NCBI RefSeq assembly: GCF_947241705.1
Contig: NC_079262.1
Location: 124,001 to 188,000 of the forward strand
Source: Saccharomyces mikatae IFO 1815
Lineage: Eukaryota; Ascomycota; Saccharomycetes; Saccharomycetales; Saccharomycetaceae
DNA length: 64,000 nt
Reading direction: 5' to 3'
Positions 23,901 to 32,168 of this stretch are shown here, one piece after another (position 1 is the first letter of the stretch; every line of letters starts with the position of its first letter). The notes below the pieces were generated by a model. It searched no databases. It saw only the letters and a program-made list of their open reading frames with translations, and had not been told where the DNA came from. The position numbers and the translations under genes are program-made.

Positions 23901-25940
23901 TTGTTGCATATGCTTGAATCTTCTGATAATTCTGGTTTTGCTTTGTTAGGTTTACAAGAAATTATGTCGAAGAAGTCAGACGTAATCTTCCCAATCTTAA
24001 TACCAACTTTATTATCACCTCCAATAGATGCGTTTAGGGCTTCAGCTCTAGGTTCACTCGCAGAAGTCGCTGGCTCAGCTTTGTACAAACGTTTGTCCAT
24101 CATAATTAACGCACTAGTGGATGCAATTATTACGACTTCCAATGATGAGTCTACTAAGACTGCATTAGAACTTTCATTAGACAGAGTATTTTTATCTGTG
24201 ACAGATGATGAAGGTCTTCACCCATTACTTCAACAGATAATGTCACTGCTGAAGAATGATAACATACAAAAGCGCATAGCCATTTTAGAGCGTTTGCCAA
24301 ATTTCTTTGATAAGACTGTCCTTGATTTTGATATCTATATTCCAGATTTTGTCTCACACGCGATTTTGTCACTGGACGATGAGGATCCAAGGGTCGTCAA
24401 CGGTAATTTCAATGCCTTGTCCACTTTATTGAAGAAGGTTGACAAGCCTACCTTAGAGAAATTAGTCAAACCTGCTAAGCAGTCTTTGGCATTGACAGGA
24501 AAGCAAGGCAAAGATGTGGCCGCGTTTAAGCTGCCAAAAGGGCCAAACTGTGTTTTGCCTATTTTCTTGCACGGTTTGATGTATGGTTCGAATGATGAAA
24601 GGGAAGAATCTGCGTTAGCCATTGCTGATGTTGTTTCGAAGACACCTGCTGCTAACTTGAAGCCATTTGTAAGCGTCATTACTGGTCCATTGATTCGTGT
24701 TGTAGGTGAAAGATTCAGTAGTGATATCAAAGCGGCAATTTTATTTGCACTTAATGTACTGTTTGTTAAGATTCCAATGTTCTTGAGACCCTTTATTCCT
24801 CAATTACAAAGAACATTTGTTAAATCTTTGTCAGATTCCACCAATGAAACGTTACGTCTCCGTGCAGCAAAGGCTCTTGGTGCTTTAATTGAACACCAAC
24901 CTCGTGTTGATCCACTAGTCATCGAATTAGTGACAGGTGCCAAGCAAGCCACAGATGAAGGTGTTAAGACAGCTATGCTCAAGGCTTTGTTGGAGGTCAT
25001 TGTTAAGGCTGGTTCTAAATTAACTGAAAGTTCAAAAACAAATATTGTCAACTTAGTTGAGGAAGAGATGCTAGGTAGTAACGATAAATTGGCAGTTGCT
25101 TATGCTAAATTAATTGGGTCATTATCAGAGATTTTATCTAACGATGAAGCTAATAAAATTCTGCAGGAGAAGGTTTTAGATGCTAATTTAGATGGGGAAA
25201 CTGGGAAGTTTGCAATTCTGACTCTCAATTCCTTCTTGAAAGACGCACCCATTCATATTTTCAACACAGGGTTGACGGACGAATTTGTGAGTTACATTCT
25301 GGATGCAATTCGTTCTTCTGATGTCTACTTTGGAGAAAACGGTACTATTGCTGCTGGTAAATTACTTCTATTGGAAGGGGAAAATAAATCTCCCTTTGTT
25401 AAAACCGAAGCTGCAGAAGCATTCAGAATCGGAGATGGGAACATCACCTTGTTAATCAATGAGTTGAGTAAAGCTATCTTAGAACCAGCCAGTAATTCTA
25501 CGGATGTGAGAAGATTGGCTTTAGTTGTCATAAGAACATTAGCAAGATTCAAATTTGATGAGTGTGTCAAACAATATTTCAATGTGGTGGGACCATCTGT
25601 GTTTGCTTGTTTGCGTGATCCAGTTATTCCAATAAAGCTTGCTGCCGAAAAAGCGTACCTGGCCTTGTTCAGGTTGGTTGAAGAAGATGATATGCACACT
25701 TTCAATCAGTGGTTCTCTGGGGTTTCTGATCTTGGTAGCAATATTGAGACTATCACGGGTACCACAATTCAATTAAGATCCATTGGAGACTACACCAAGA
25801 GAGTTGGTAGAAGATTAGCAAATGTTGAAAGAGAAAGAATTGCTGCTGGTGGAGATGCGGAAACAATGTTTAGTGATAGATTTGAGGATGAAAGAGAAAT
25901 ATGGGCTGTCGGTGGTGTTGAACTAGCCACTGATATTTAA
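17922..25940 (+). CDS. GCN1: GCN1, ribosome-bound activator of the eIF2-alpha kinase Gcn2
   Basis: Gcn1 binds translating, collided ribosomes and, with Gcn20, passes the uncharged-tRNA signal to Gcn2, so that eIF2 is phosphorylated and GCN4 translated. The start at 17922 (MTAILNWEDISPV) gives 2672 residues, the same as S. cerevisiae. A TTG-initiated extension upstream is not supported. Almost the whole protein is HEAT repeats. The central part (about residues 1330-1640) is the eEF3-like region that binds Gcn20, and about 2050-2430 is the Gcn2 RWD-binding region. A charged stretch near 770-820 (KEQAKKNVKKLTKEEQELV) is probably helical. The central and C-terminal parts are nearly unchanged from S. 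cerevisiae, while the first 700 residues differ in many places. Confidence 0.97.
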   Translation: MTAILNWEDISPVLEKGTRESLVSKRVPFLQDISQLVRQETLEKPQLSEIASVLLNTFVIYEDNRSKSLRISILLDILNLEPCLLDNFVQFVSGVVMKNPATKSVADYLNLLDWINSFLVFVSHNSTLFEEYIPKLLVAHSYATFGVETILDNQEGSKKSQDKQNQHRKRIRYCIFQSAVKAFLKCLRDNDDSISYMQIVTKTLLEGHSKLKITSVGVVVIMGALTQTTLQLLSRQPALHSALKENSVEKYCEYLGKEVFLGKNPPSSFCLEVGLKPFLEEFVSQNMFTQFFIPNIEKAILRSPEFGFSILSELYAGVSPDKVNLLNVFTSSKLLNQTFSSFKSSKEVVRSISLHSAIILLRQVSQNDTALEDLTKVIDEIFKNIKSNLNADYKSLISKILIEIPSTHCEISERICKDLSPFIGKEGNEGALNLMLNAFFVHYFSLDKPIENFNKCISTGFADKKPALKKCWFTAFLSNSNAASEEIILNFIDGCLEFVKDSIIHYQTHGHSCIQASIEFVNKILTLDNTELNDRVMQLIETLPENSSIGDAILTSALSTELSIENRIHSVNLLQELFYKKPEIIGSYVIGAIERRMRVQELVPQPNISFKYITPVLLAITSELPDKEASIKVLINTLVVAQWKIFNIKNGWAGLVLRARLDPAKVVEEHAIIIMEKIAGITSNKEWIDTIYGSCALQSAAYAAFIQPAEFTPILCKTIEADLAAEELSHLSEEDFNIFAGKEGVLVVDVLEENVNKKLSNKNSKEYETLMWEQNIRKEQAKKNVKKLTKEEQELVKEQLAKESVIRSHVSKISTRLKRGIRLVSELSKAACLVQNGIAIWFPLAVTKFLHLCSEQNISRLTEDVNNVFLQLSQNVSERLGNIRLFLGLATLRVHNASDISQNYLQEPLVELLTRVLFRIKFVSNQAALDSISLTYILPLLINVLEKGKAVALKNADKPVVKTEFVEEDEEEEHLLLAMEIISVHAEAFEDPSIPRISIIEVLLSLLSLPSKAKIAKDCFNALCQSISVAPNQEDLDMILSNLLSPNQFVRSTILETLDNEFELEPFMKYSPEVFICKFDSDPSNREVADFIWEFNKFSINDELLKSLFLLFNQDDSGLRLFAANAYAFGAVSLFTTQDNSSNNYLNDLLNFYKEKAKPLEPILDQFGLVLVSASEQKDPWQGRSTVAITLKIMAKALSANDNTVVDVIKFLVNDGGLVDREPIVRQEMKEAGVELITLHGSQNSKELIPIFEEALNSSTDSALKENVIILYGTLARHLQESDARIHTIIERLLSTLDTPSADIQQAVSACIAPLVFQFKPKVGEYLNILMEKLLNPTVPVSMRRGAAWGIAGLVKGYGISALSEFDIIRNLIEAAEEKKEPKKRESVGFCFQYLSESLGKFFEPYVIEILPNILKNLGDAVPEVRDATARATKAIMAHTTGYGVKKLIPVAVSNLDEIAWRTKRGSVQLLGNMAYLDPTQLSASLSTIVPEIVGVLNDSHKEVRKAADESLKRFGEVIRNPEIQKLVPILLQAIGDPTKYTEEALDSLIQTQFVHYIDGPSLALIIHIIHRGMHDRSANIKRKACKIVGNMAILVDTKDLVPYLQQLIDEVEIAMVDPVPNTRATAARALGALVERLGEEQFPDLIPRLLDTLSDETKSGDRLGSAQALAEVISGLGLTKLDEMLPTILAGVTNFRAYIREGFMPLLLFLPVCFGSQFAPYINQIIQPILSGLADNDENIRDTALKAGKLIVKNYATKAVDLLLPELERGMFDENDRIRLSSVQLTGELLFQVTGISSRNEFSEEDGDHNSEFSGKLVDVLGQERRDRILAALFVCRNDTSGIVRATTVDIWKALVPNTPRAVKEILPTLTGMIVTHLASSSNVLRNIAAQTLGDLVRRVGGNALSQLLPSLEESLIETSNSDSRQGVCIALYELIESASAETISHFQSIIVNIIRTALTDESATVREAAALSFDIFQDVVGKTAVDEVLPYLLHMLESSDNSGFALLGLQEIMSKKSDVIFPILIPTLLSPPIDAFRASALGSLAEVAGSALYKRLSIIINALVDAIITTSNDESTKTALELSLDRVFLSVTDDEGLHPLLQQIMSLLKNDNIQKRIAILERLPNFFDKTVLDFDIYIPDFVSHAILSLDDEDPRVVNGNFNALSTLLKKVDKPTLEKLVKPAKQSLALTGKQGKDVAAFKLPKGPNCVLPIFLHGLMYGSNDEREESALAIADVVSKTPAANLKPFVSVITGPLIRVVGERFSSDIKAAILFALNVLFVKIPMFLRPFIPQLQRTFVKSLSDSTNETLRLRAAKALGALIEHQPRVDPLVIELVTGAKQATDEGVKTAMLKALLEVIVKAGSKLTESSKTNIVNLVEEEMLGSNDKLAVAYAKLIGSLSEILSNDEANKILQEKVLDANLDGETGKFAILTLNSFLKDAPIHIFNTGLTDEFVSYILDAIRSSDVYFGENGTIAAGKLLLLEGENKSPFVKTEAAEAFRIGDGNITLLINELSKAILEPASNSTDVRRLALVVIRTLARFKFDECVKQYFNVVGPSVFACLRDPVIPIKLAAEKAYLALFRLVEEDDMHTFNQWFSGVSDLGSNIETITGTTIQLRSIGDYTKRVGRRLANVERERIAAGGDAETMFSDRFEDEREIWAVGGVELATDI

Positions 25941-26122
25941 AGTGATTTATTTCGTCATTCTAGTACTCTTCTTTTTCTTTTAGTACTTGATGTAGCGTTT
26001 ATTATATAATATGTATCAAATATTTATAGGAAAGGAAAGACTTTTCTAAATTTTCATACTATGGGGTAAGGCTTATATCTCTGTAGTCTCTAATTTCGGG
26101 CCATAAGAGTTTGCATAATCGT

Positions 26123-26365
26123 TCATTCGTACTTGGTTTCATAATTGTCAACTAATTGCCATATCCAACGCTCTAACAGTGGTGAGGTTTGCCACCACAT
26201 AATATCGTTGCGATCTGTATTCGCAACACCTAAACACCAAATGATTGTCGACTTCAAATAGCGTTTTAGAAATAACTTATAAGAAAGGTTTATTATGAGA
26301 ATTATTGCTAAAGTCAAAGCAATGATTTTTAATGGTCTGATGAAAGTCGTCTCCTTGCTAGACAT
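26123..26365 (-). CDS. Small single-pass membrane protein, YGL194C-A type, unknown function
   Basis: The 80-residue product begins MSSKETTFIRPLK. An in-frame ATG three codons upstream (26374) is an alternative start. The sequence has one hydrophobic span (IIALTLAIILIINLSYKLFL, residues 13-32) followed by a basic, Trp-rich tail (IIWCLGVANTDRNDIMWW). It matches S. cerevisiae YGL194C-A in position, length and most residues by my memory, so it is conserved between species and very likely real. It is convergent with GCN1 and lies between GCN1 and HOS2. No function can be assigned. The single N-terminal span suggests a membrane location such as ER or mitochondria. Confidence 0.8.
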   Translation of the reverse strand: MSSKETTFIRPLKIIALTLAIILIINLSYKLFLKRYLKSTIIWCLGVANTDRNDIMWWQTSPLLERWIWQLVDNYETKYE

Positions 26366-26741
26366 AGCTGCCATATATGTTACATGAATTAGATTTACTT
26401 ACTCTTCAGCTTCGTATGTTGGTATCAAGATGTTTAAAGAAAGCTTTTACAACTTTCACACAGTAACACCACTGTGAGAGTTTCTCTCAGCTCTATAGAA
26501 GAAACCGTTTTTTTGTTATCGTCCGTTTCAAAAATGTTTTGAAAATCGTCACTCAAAAAATAAAAAAATCGAGTATATTGAAAATAGGTACTTAGCTCTA
26601 TTACAGCAGTGTGGTCTGATACCGGAGTGAGTAAGTTTTAGATTCTATATACTTCTATGTAATATGTCTAATAACACCAAAAAAAAAAAAAAAAAAAAAA
26701 AAATGGAAAGAAAAAAATCACTGATAAGCGAACTGCATTGA
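26366..26741. other. Intergenic DNA between YGL194C-A and the 3' end of HOS2
   Basis: 376 bp. It holds an uninterrupted run of 25 A at 26679-26703, which is a T-tract in HOS2 orientation just past the HOS2 stop. No gene seen. Confidence 0.55.
26679..26703. repeat. A25 homopolymer tract
   Basis: Twenty-five consecutive A residues lie 38 bp downstream of the HOS2 stop codon. A tract this long is a length-variable mononucleotide repeat and excludes nucleosomes. Confidence 0.95.
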
Positions 26742-28100
26742 CTATGAAAAGGCAATCAACCCACTATTCTCCTTCTCGATTTGTTCTAGTCTAGTTGAAC
26801 TGTCTGTATCAGATTCTTCATTCATCTCTTGAATGATTTTGTCCTCCTCTTCCGTCAGGGCACTTATATCTTGAGTCGGTATGCACTCAGCATCCATTCT
26901 CACACTAGGTGCACCCTGTAGATACCTGATATTTTCTAGGCATCGTATTCGGATGTCTTCTAGAAGTTTTTTGCTGTTCTTGTTTTCGTACAAGTCATCT
27001 AGTACAGGATAAAGTGAATAATCCGGCCCGAAAGAGTCCCGGAATGGGATATCTTCAGGGATGTTTTCTGGTAGCAACACATCATTTAAAATTCCTGTCT
27101 CGTAAGTCCAAAGCCGTGAAACATTTCTTGGTGTGTAACCTCCACCGCCCACTACTAGCATTGGTAGACCAAATGATTTCACAAATTTTACGCATTCCCC
27201 ATGCGCCTTTATATTCAAATTAAAGCATCCCAAGCGATCATGACCTAAGGAATCCGCACCGCATTGTTGAACAATGAGGGTTGGTTTAAAGGTAATTATT
27301 AGGGGATCTACAATTGACTTGAAAAGATTTATATACGAGTCATCATCTATGCCATCTTCTAGCGGTACGTTTAGGGCAAAGTGCTTTCCTTTATCGCAGC
27401 CGATCTCTGTCAGATCACCCGTTCCTGGGAAAAATTCACCGTTGTACTTATGGAATGACAACGTAAACACTCTATCTGTGGTATAGAATGCTTCTTGGAC
27501 ACCGTCACCGTGATGTAGATCGATATCGATGTAAAGGATTCTTGGATGATATCGTAATAAATTTAGAATAGAGAGCACAATATCATTCACGTAACAAAAC
27601 CCGGACGGGCTATTCTTTTTTGCATGATGCAGACCACCAGACCAATTTATTGCTATGTCAGATTGGTTGTTAATTAGTTTTCTAGTGGCATCAAGACTGG
27701 CACCAGTGTATAAGGTTGTATAATCGTATAAATTCTGAAAAATAGGGCAATCATCTCCAATATTGAAATTTTCCAACGTTCCTCTGGGCAGCTTGTTTGC
27801 ATTATCTGGTGAAACCTTGGAAAGAAAATTGACATAGTCTTCTGAGTGGAATTGAAGTAATTCGTCCCTGGTAGCACTTCTTGTTTCATAAAGGTCCATA
27901 ATCTTGTGCAATCCATAAGAGGAAACTAAGTGATCCGTTAGCATCAATCGAAACGGCTTCATGGGATGCTTCACACCATAATGGTAATGTGAGACTTTGG
28001 AGTTGAAGTGATATGACACTCTCGGAGAATAAGCAGAATTGTACTCGAACGAGGGCTGGTTCTCTTCTGTTTTCACGTCATAACTAAATGTTCCAGACAT
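26742..28100 (-). CDS. HOS2: HOS2, class I histone deacetylase (Set3 complex)
   Basis: This zinc-dependent deacetylase is the catalytic subunit of the Set3 complex. It deacetylates H3 and H4 over transcribed genes and represses sporulation genes. The 452 residues equal the S. cerevisiae length. Family motifs are present: [20 protein letters not shown], the zinc/charge-relay region [16 protein letters not shown], the loop [14 protein letters not shown], the second Asp in [18 protein letters not shown], and the glycine-rich loop [20 protein letters not shown]. The acidic C-terminal tail ([19 protein letters not shown]) is the most changed part. It is divergent from IME4, another meiotic regulator, across 508 bp. 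Confidence 0.97.
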   Translation of the reverse strand: MSGTFSYDVKTEENQPSFEYNSAYSPRVSYHFNSKVSHYHYGVKHPMKPFRLMLTDHLVSSYGLHKIMDLYETRSATRDELLQFHSEDYVNFLSKVSPDNANKLPRGTLENFNIGDDCPIFQNLYDYTTLYTGASLDATRKLINNQSDIAINWSGGLHHAKKNSPSGFCYVNDIVLSILNLLRYHPRILYIDIDLHHGDGVQEAFYTTDRVFTLSFHKYNGEFFPGTGDLTEIGCDKGKHFALNVPLEDGIDDDSYINLFKSIVDPLIITFKPTLIVQQCGADSLGHDRLGCFNLNIKAHGECVKFVKSFGLPMLVVGGGGYTPRNVSRLWTYETGILNDVLLPENIPEDIPFRDSFGPDYSLYPVLDDLYENKNSKKLLEDIRIRCLENIRYLQGAPSVRMDAECIPTQDISALTEEEDKIIQEMNEESDTDSSTRLEQIEKENSGLIAFS

Positions 28101-28608
28101 GTTGCGTGTTGTTATTCACCTGTTACTAGATTCTAACCTATAGGATACTTTTCTGGCAAGGGAACCTTGGATACACATATAAAACTGATCGAAAATCGTT
28201 TTGGTACACTATCATTTCATGTTTAATTACATAATACTATTATCACGTTTAACGATGTGGCAAGAACATCGAGAATCGTCTATATGCGCTATAAACAAGG
28301 CATTTCCAAGCAATTAAAGGGCAGTTTCGGGTATATAGCGATACTTGTCCCATAAATTAGTGGAGTTGCGTTTCTTTACCCAGCCGTCGGCGTTCAAATT
28401 CGCTTTCTTTTCAGCTTGTGAAACTGGTTATAAACAAAGAAAGATAAAGGCCTTCCCGGCACTCTGGCAGATCGGTAACCGCTGGAGTTTTAGGACAGGG
28501 AGATGAACAATAGTTAAGAATACGGTCCATATAAGTTATCAGTGACAAATCTCGAAAGGTGCGAGAAGTGACAAACGAACGTGAATGCGAAGAAGTTGTA
28601 GAGAAGTT
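28101..28608. other. Divergent promoter region HOS2/IME4
   Basis: 508 bp. In S. cerevisiae the small ORF YGL193C is annotated here; I find no corresponding reading frame of 60 codons or more on the minus strand. No a1-alpha2 operator with correct spacing was found in this stretch. Confidence 0.5.
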
Positions 28609-30396
28609 ATGATTAACGATAAATTAGTATACTTTCTGATCCAGAATTATGACGACATTTTAAGAGCACCGCTCTCTGGACAGCTCAAAGATGTTTATTC
28701 ATTGTATGTTAGTGGCGGTTATAATGATTGCGTGGAAGACTTGAGTGACGGTAAGAGTGACCTTTTACAGTTCGAACAATTTTGGAATGATATTGAGGAT
28801 ATTGTATTTGCAACTCCGGAGTCTATTCAATTCGACCAAAATCTACTAGTGGCAGAAAGACCCGAAAAAATTGTTTACCTAGATGTTTTCTCCTTAAAAA
28901 TCCTCTATAATAAGCTTCATCCGTTCCACTATGCATTTAAATTGCCCCGTTCTTCGTTTAATGATGACGTATCGAGTTTAACAACATCGGAGACTGATCT
29001 GAAAGAAAATCAACTGTTGTCTAGATTGTTGGACGTGCTAAATTGGGATGCTAATGCAAGTAGCCAAGGATTACCACGTGAACAATTAAGCAATCGCTTA
29101 CAAAATTTACTACGGGAGAAACCATCATCTTTTCAACTTGCTAAAGAAAGAGCCAAATATACGACTAAGGTTATTGAGTATATTCCCACATGTAGTGACT
29201 ATTCACATGCATCTCTATTGTCGACTTCAGTGTACATTGTTAATAACAAAATTGTTTCTTTACAATGGTCGAAAATATCAGCATGCCAAGAGAACCATCC
29301 AGGATTAATAGACTGTATTCAATCAAAAATTCATTTCATTCCCAATATAAAACCACAAACAGATACTTCCTTAGGGGATTGTTCCTATTTGGATACATGC
29401 CACAAATTAAATAGCTGTCGATACGTTCATTATTTGCAATATATCCCTTCATGTTTACAAGAGCGAGCTGACCATGAGACTGCAAAAGAGAATAAGAAAA
29501 TAGAGTCTAACGTTTCCATTCCATTTTATACTCTGGGTAATTGCTCCGCACATTCCATCAAAAAGGCTTTGCCTGCACAATGGATTCGTTGCGATGTACG
29601 GAAATTCGATTTCAAAATTTTGGGAAAGTTTTCGGTAGTTATTGCAGACCCTGCATGGAACATACATATGAACTTACCATACGGTACTTGCAACGATATT
29701 GAACTGTTAGGTTTACCCTTGCACGAACTACAAGATGAAGGAATTATTTTTCTTTGGGTAACGGGAAGGGCTATTGAACTAGGAAAAGAATCTTTGAATA
29801 ACTGGGGGTACAATGTAATAAACGAAGTTTCTTGGATAAAAACTAATCAATTGGGTAGGACAATTGTTACAGGTCGAACGGGACATTGGCTAAATCATTC
29901 TAAGGAGCATTTATTGGTAGGCTTGAAGGGAAATCCAAAATGGATCAACAAGCATATTGACATTGATCTAATCGTATCAATGACTAGAGAGACTAGTAGG
30001 AAGCCTGATGAACTATACGGTATAGCCGAAAGGTTGGCGGGAACACATGCGAGAAAACTGGAGATATTTGGAAGAGATCACAATACCAGGCCAGGCTGGT
30101 TCACTATCGGGAATCAACTCACAGGAAATTGCATATATGAAATGGATGTTGAAAGAAAGTACCAGGAATTTATGAAATATAGAACCGGAAACAGCAACAC
30201 CGGTAATAAAAAATTCGATAAAAAGTCCAGCTCAAATCCACAGCAGCACTATTGGAATAATATGAACATGAACGGTGGTAAATATTATATGGAAACCAAG
30301 CAGGATACCATAAACAAAAAACAAAATCTTCCAGAATCCAAACAGCAACAGCAGCAGCAATTCCAATCATTAAATAATCTATATTTTGCTCAGTAA
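28609..30396 (+). CDS. IME4: IME4, mRNA N6-adenosine methyltransferase (METTL3 orthologue)
   Basis: Ime4 is the catalytic subunit of the m6A writer complex with Mum2 and Slz1, needed for entry into meiosis. The start [12 protein letters not shown] at 28609 matches the S. cerevisiae start; the ATG at 28585 would add eight residues. Product 595 residues. A CCCH-type zinc-binding stretch ([17 protein letters not shown]) lies near residues 259-275. The MT-A70 domain follows with the S-adenosylmethionine motif [11 protein letters not shown] near residue 346 and [20 protein letters not shown] near 480. The catalytic motif reads DPAW, not the DPPW of animals and plants. The tail is Asn/Gln-rich with a short polyQ. 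A mating-type operator lies past its 3' end. Confidence 0.96.
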   Translation: MINDKLVYFLIQNYDDILRAPLSGQLKDVYSLYVSGGYNDCVEDLSDGKSDLLQFEQFWNDIEDIVFATPESIQFDQNLLVAERPEKIVYLDVFSLKILYNKLHPFHYAFKLPRSSFNDDVSSLTTSETDLKENQLLSRLLDVLNWDANASSQGLPREQLSNRLQNLLREKPSSFQLAKERAKYTTKVIEYIPTCSDYSHASLLSTSVYIVNNKIVSLQWSKISACQENHPGLIDCIQSKIHFIPNIKPQTDTSLGDCSYLDTCHKLNSCRYVHYLQYIPSCLQERADHETAKENKKIESNVSIPFYTLGNCSAHSIKKALPAQWIRCDVRKFDFKILGKFSVVIADPAWNIHMNLPYGTCNDIELLGLPLHELQDEGIIFLWVTGRAIELGKESLNNWGYNVINEVSWIKTNQLGRTIVTGRTGHWLNHSKEHLLVGLKGNPKWINKHIDIDLIVSMTRETSRKPDELYGIAERLAGTHARKLEIFGRDHNTRPGWFTIGNQLTGNCIYEMDVERKYQEFMKYRTGNSNTGNKKFDKKSSSNPQQHYWNNMNMNGGKYYMETKQDTINKKQNLPESKQQQQQQFQSLNNLYFAQ

Positions 30397-30553
30397 GGCT
30401 TTACATATTCCTTTCAAATACTAATCGCATTGCGTAAAAAAATTTTAGGTCGATGAACGTACAACAGTACGTGGATAAGAACTGTTGGCCTGTATTGGAC
30501 GATCAAGAAATAGAGAAGGATACTATTTGTCTTCTATAATTTACTATCCGAGT

Positions 30554-30573
30554 CCGTGTACTTTTTTACATCA
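30554..30573. promoter_or_regulatory. a1-alpha2 operator 3' of IME4 (controls antisense RME2)
   Basis: CCGTGTACTTTTTTACATCA fits the diploid repressor consensus TCRTGTNNWNANNTACATCA in both half-sites and in spacing. It deviates at the first base and at the A in the spacer. It lies 158 bp past the IME4 stop. In S. cerevisiae, a1-alpha2 bound here represses the antisense transcript RME2 in diploids and so permits IME4 sense expression. The site is therefore evidence that the same antisense switch exists in this species. Confidence 0.8.
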
Positions 30574-30943
30574 GACATTATTTACGTTACCCGGATTTTC
30601 ATATCAATGCTGTGGAAAGAAAAGGTAGCTACAATTTTAGTCAGTATATGAACTTAAATGACATTAGTACAAACATTGCACTGTATGATCCAGCTCAAGG
30701 TCGGATCCTTTCTTTAGTGCATGCACAAATCTTTTCTATTTTCAAATTATTTTCACCGTGAATCACAGCAGCACCTGATAAATGTCAACTCTGTTCTGAG
30801 AAAGGGTACATTAAAGTGCTGGATAAGATAGACGATGGATCGTCTTTACAGCTAATAATTGGACCCTGATGTTGTCATCTATTTCATTATACTGTAACAT
30901 ATGTACTGATACAATATAGATATTCCGGGTAAGGATTTTTCCC

Positions 30944-30951
30944 ACCAATGA
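30944..30951 (-). promoter_or_regulatory. HAP2/3/4/5 (CCAAT) site upstream of COX13
   Basis: Reading the minus strand, TCATTGGT fits TNATTGGT. It lies about 205 bp upstream of the COX13 ATG, the usual place for HAP activation of respiratory genes. Confidence 0.6.
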
Positions 30952-31156
30952 AAAGCGTCACTGGGTGTATCGGTCTAAGTAAGTTAAAAAAAAAACCCCC
31001 AGCCAGGATATTCTGATTATGAACAACGGAGATACATTAATATAATAAACATCAACTTGCCTTGAACACTCTCTTTGCACACCGCATGGTTTTTTTTTTA
31101 ATGTTCTTTTTACATAATTCAATACTACAGTTGTATAATTAACTAATAACACAAAA

Positions 31157-31546
31157 ATGTTTAGACAGTGTGCAAAAAGATACGCATCTTCACTACCCCC
31201 AAATGCCTTGAAACCTGCATTTGGCCCACCAGATAAAGTGGCAGCCCAAAAGTTCAAGGAATCGTTAATGGCTACTGAAAAGCATGCTAACAACACATCT
31301 AATATGTGGGTTAAGATCTCGGTGTGGGTTGCCTTACCAGCCATAGCTTTAACTGCTGTGAACACATATTTTGTTGAGAAGGACCATGCAGAGCATCGTG
31401 AACATTTGAAGCATGTCCCAGATTCCGAATGGCCAAGAGATTACGAATTTATGAATATTAGGTCCAAGCCATTTTTCTGGGGGGATGGTGACAAAACCTT
31501 ATTCTGGAATCCTGTGGTTAATAGACATATCGACCATGATGACTGA
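31157..31546 (+). CDS. COX13: COX13, cytochrome c oxidase subunit VIa
   Basis: This 129-residue peripheral subunit of complex IV (mammalian COX6A) lies in the inner mitochondrial membrane near the dimer interface. The N-terminus MFRQCAKRYASSLPP is a basic, Ser-rich presequence. One membrane span is visible (VKISVWVALPAIALTAVNTYFV, about residues 50-71). The conserved intermembrane-space tail follows, with HLKHVPDSEWPRDYEFMNIR and KPFFWGDGDKTLFWN. About four substitutions from S. cerevisiae by memory. A HAP site lies upstream, as at COX4 5 kb away. Confidence 0.97.
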   Translation: MFRQCAKRYASSLPPNALKPAFGPPDKVAAQKFKESLMATEKHANNTSNMWVKISVWVALPAIALTAVNTYFVEKDHAEHREHLKHVPDSEWPRDYEFMNIRSKPFFWGDGDKTLFWNPVVNRHIDHDD

Positions 31547-32168
31547 TTGATTAAGTGGGAGTATCCTTAGTTTTACTTATCTATGGTGATTTTACAAATT
31601 CCTACTTATTTCTTTTATATTCGAAACAAAAAACTACAAAAAACATTCTTGGTCCTTTGATAGGAACCTGAAGAGAATAGGTATTTTTGAGGGCGGTGAA
31701 GCATCTTTACCTTCTTATTTATATATATATATAATTATAATGCAAATTTTAGGCATTTAAAACGTAAACACGGGTCTATTAAAAAGAATTCAAGATGTTT
31801 TATTCTTTTTGTTCGCACAAATGCGTGTACTTCGGTGGACTGGTGAAACAAGATATTAAGGTAAAAAGATACATCGGATTATAAATTAATACAGTATTTA
31901 TAAGGTAGCTAATTAAAAAAAATCGGAATGATGATAATAAAACACGCTTGAATTAAAATAAAAAATAGGTAAAGTACAAAGGAAAAAATAAAGGTAGAAA
32001 AAATTTTGATGAGAGGCAAATCTACATCTAAAAATTCAAATTCAAGTTCAATTTAAAACTTTAATTAAAAAATAGAGTAGTAGTATGTCGAGATATGATG
32101 GAGAGAAGGATAATAATATAAAGGAAAAGAAAAAAAATGAAGGACTATTATTATTGTTTTTATTACTA
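31547..32168. other. Intergenic DNA between the convergent genes COX13 and CDC55
   Basis: 622 bp, very AT-rich, with a (TA)n run near 31718-31732. It presumably holds both 3' ends. No reading frame or RNA gene seen. Confidence 0.5.

Larger units (their letters stand above)
30397..31156. other. Intergenic DNA between IME4 and COX13
   Basis: 760 bp holding the a1-alpha2 operator and, in S. cerevisiae, the promoter of the IME4 antisense RNA RME2. A HAP site for COX13 lies near its right end. No protein gene seen. Confidence 0.6.

Noticed and set aside
28101-28608. A YGL193C-like gene and an a1-alpha2 site between HOS2 and IME4
   Set aside because: No minus-strand frame of useful length is present. 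The only similar string, near 28216-28234, has half-sites two bases too close together.
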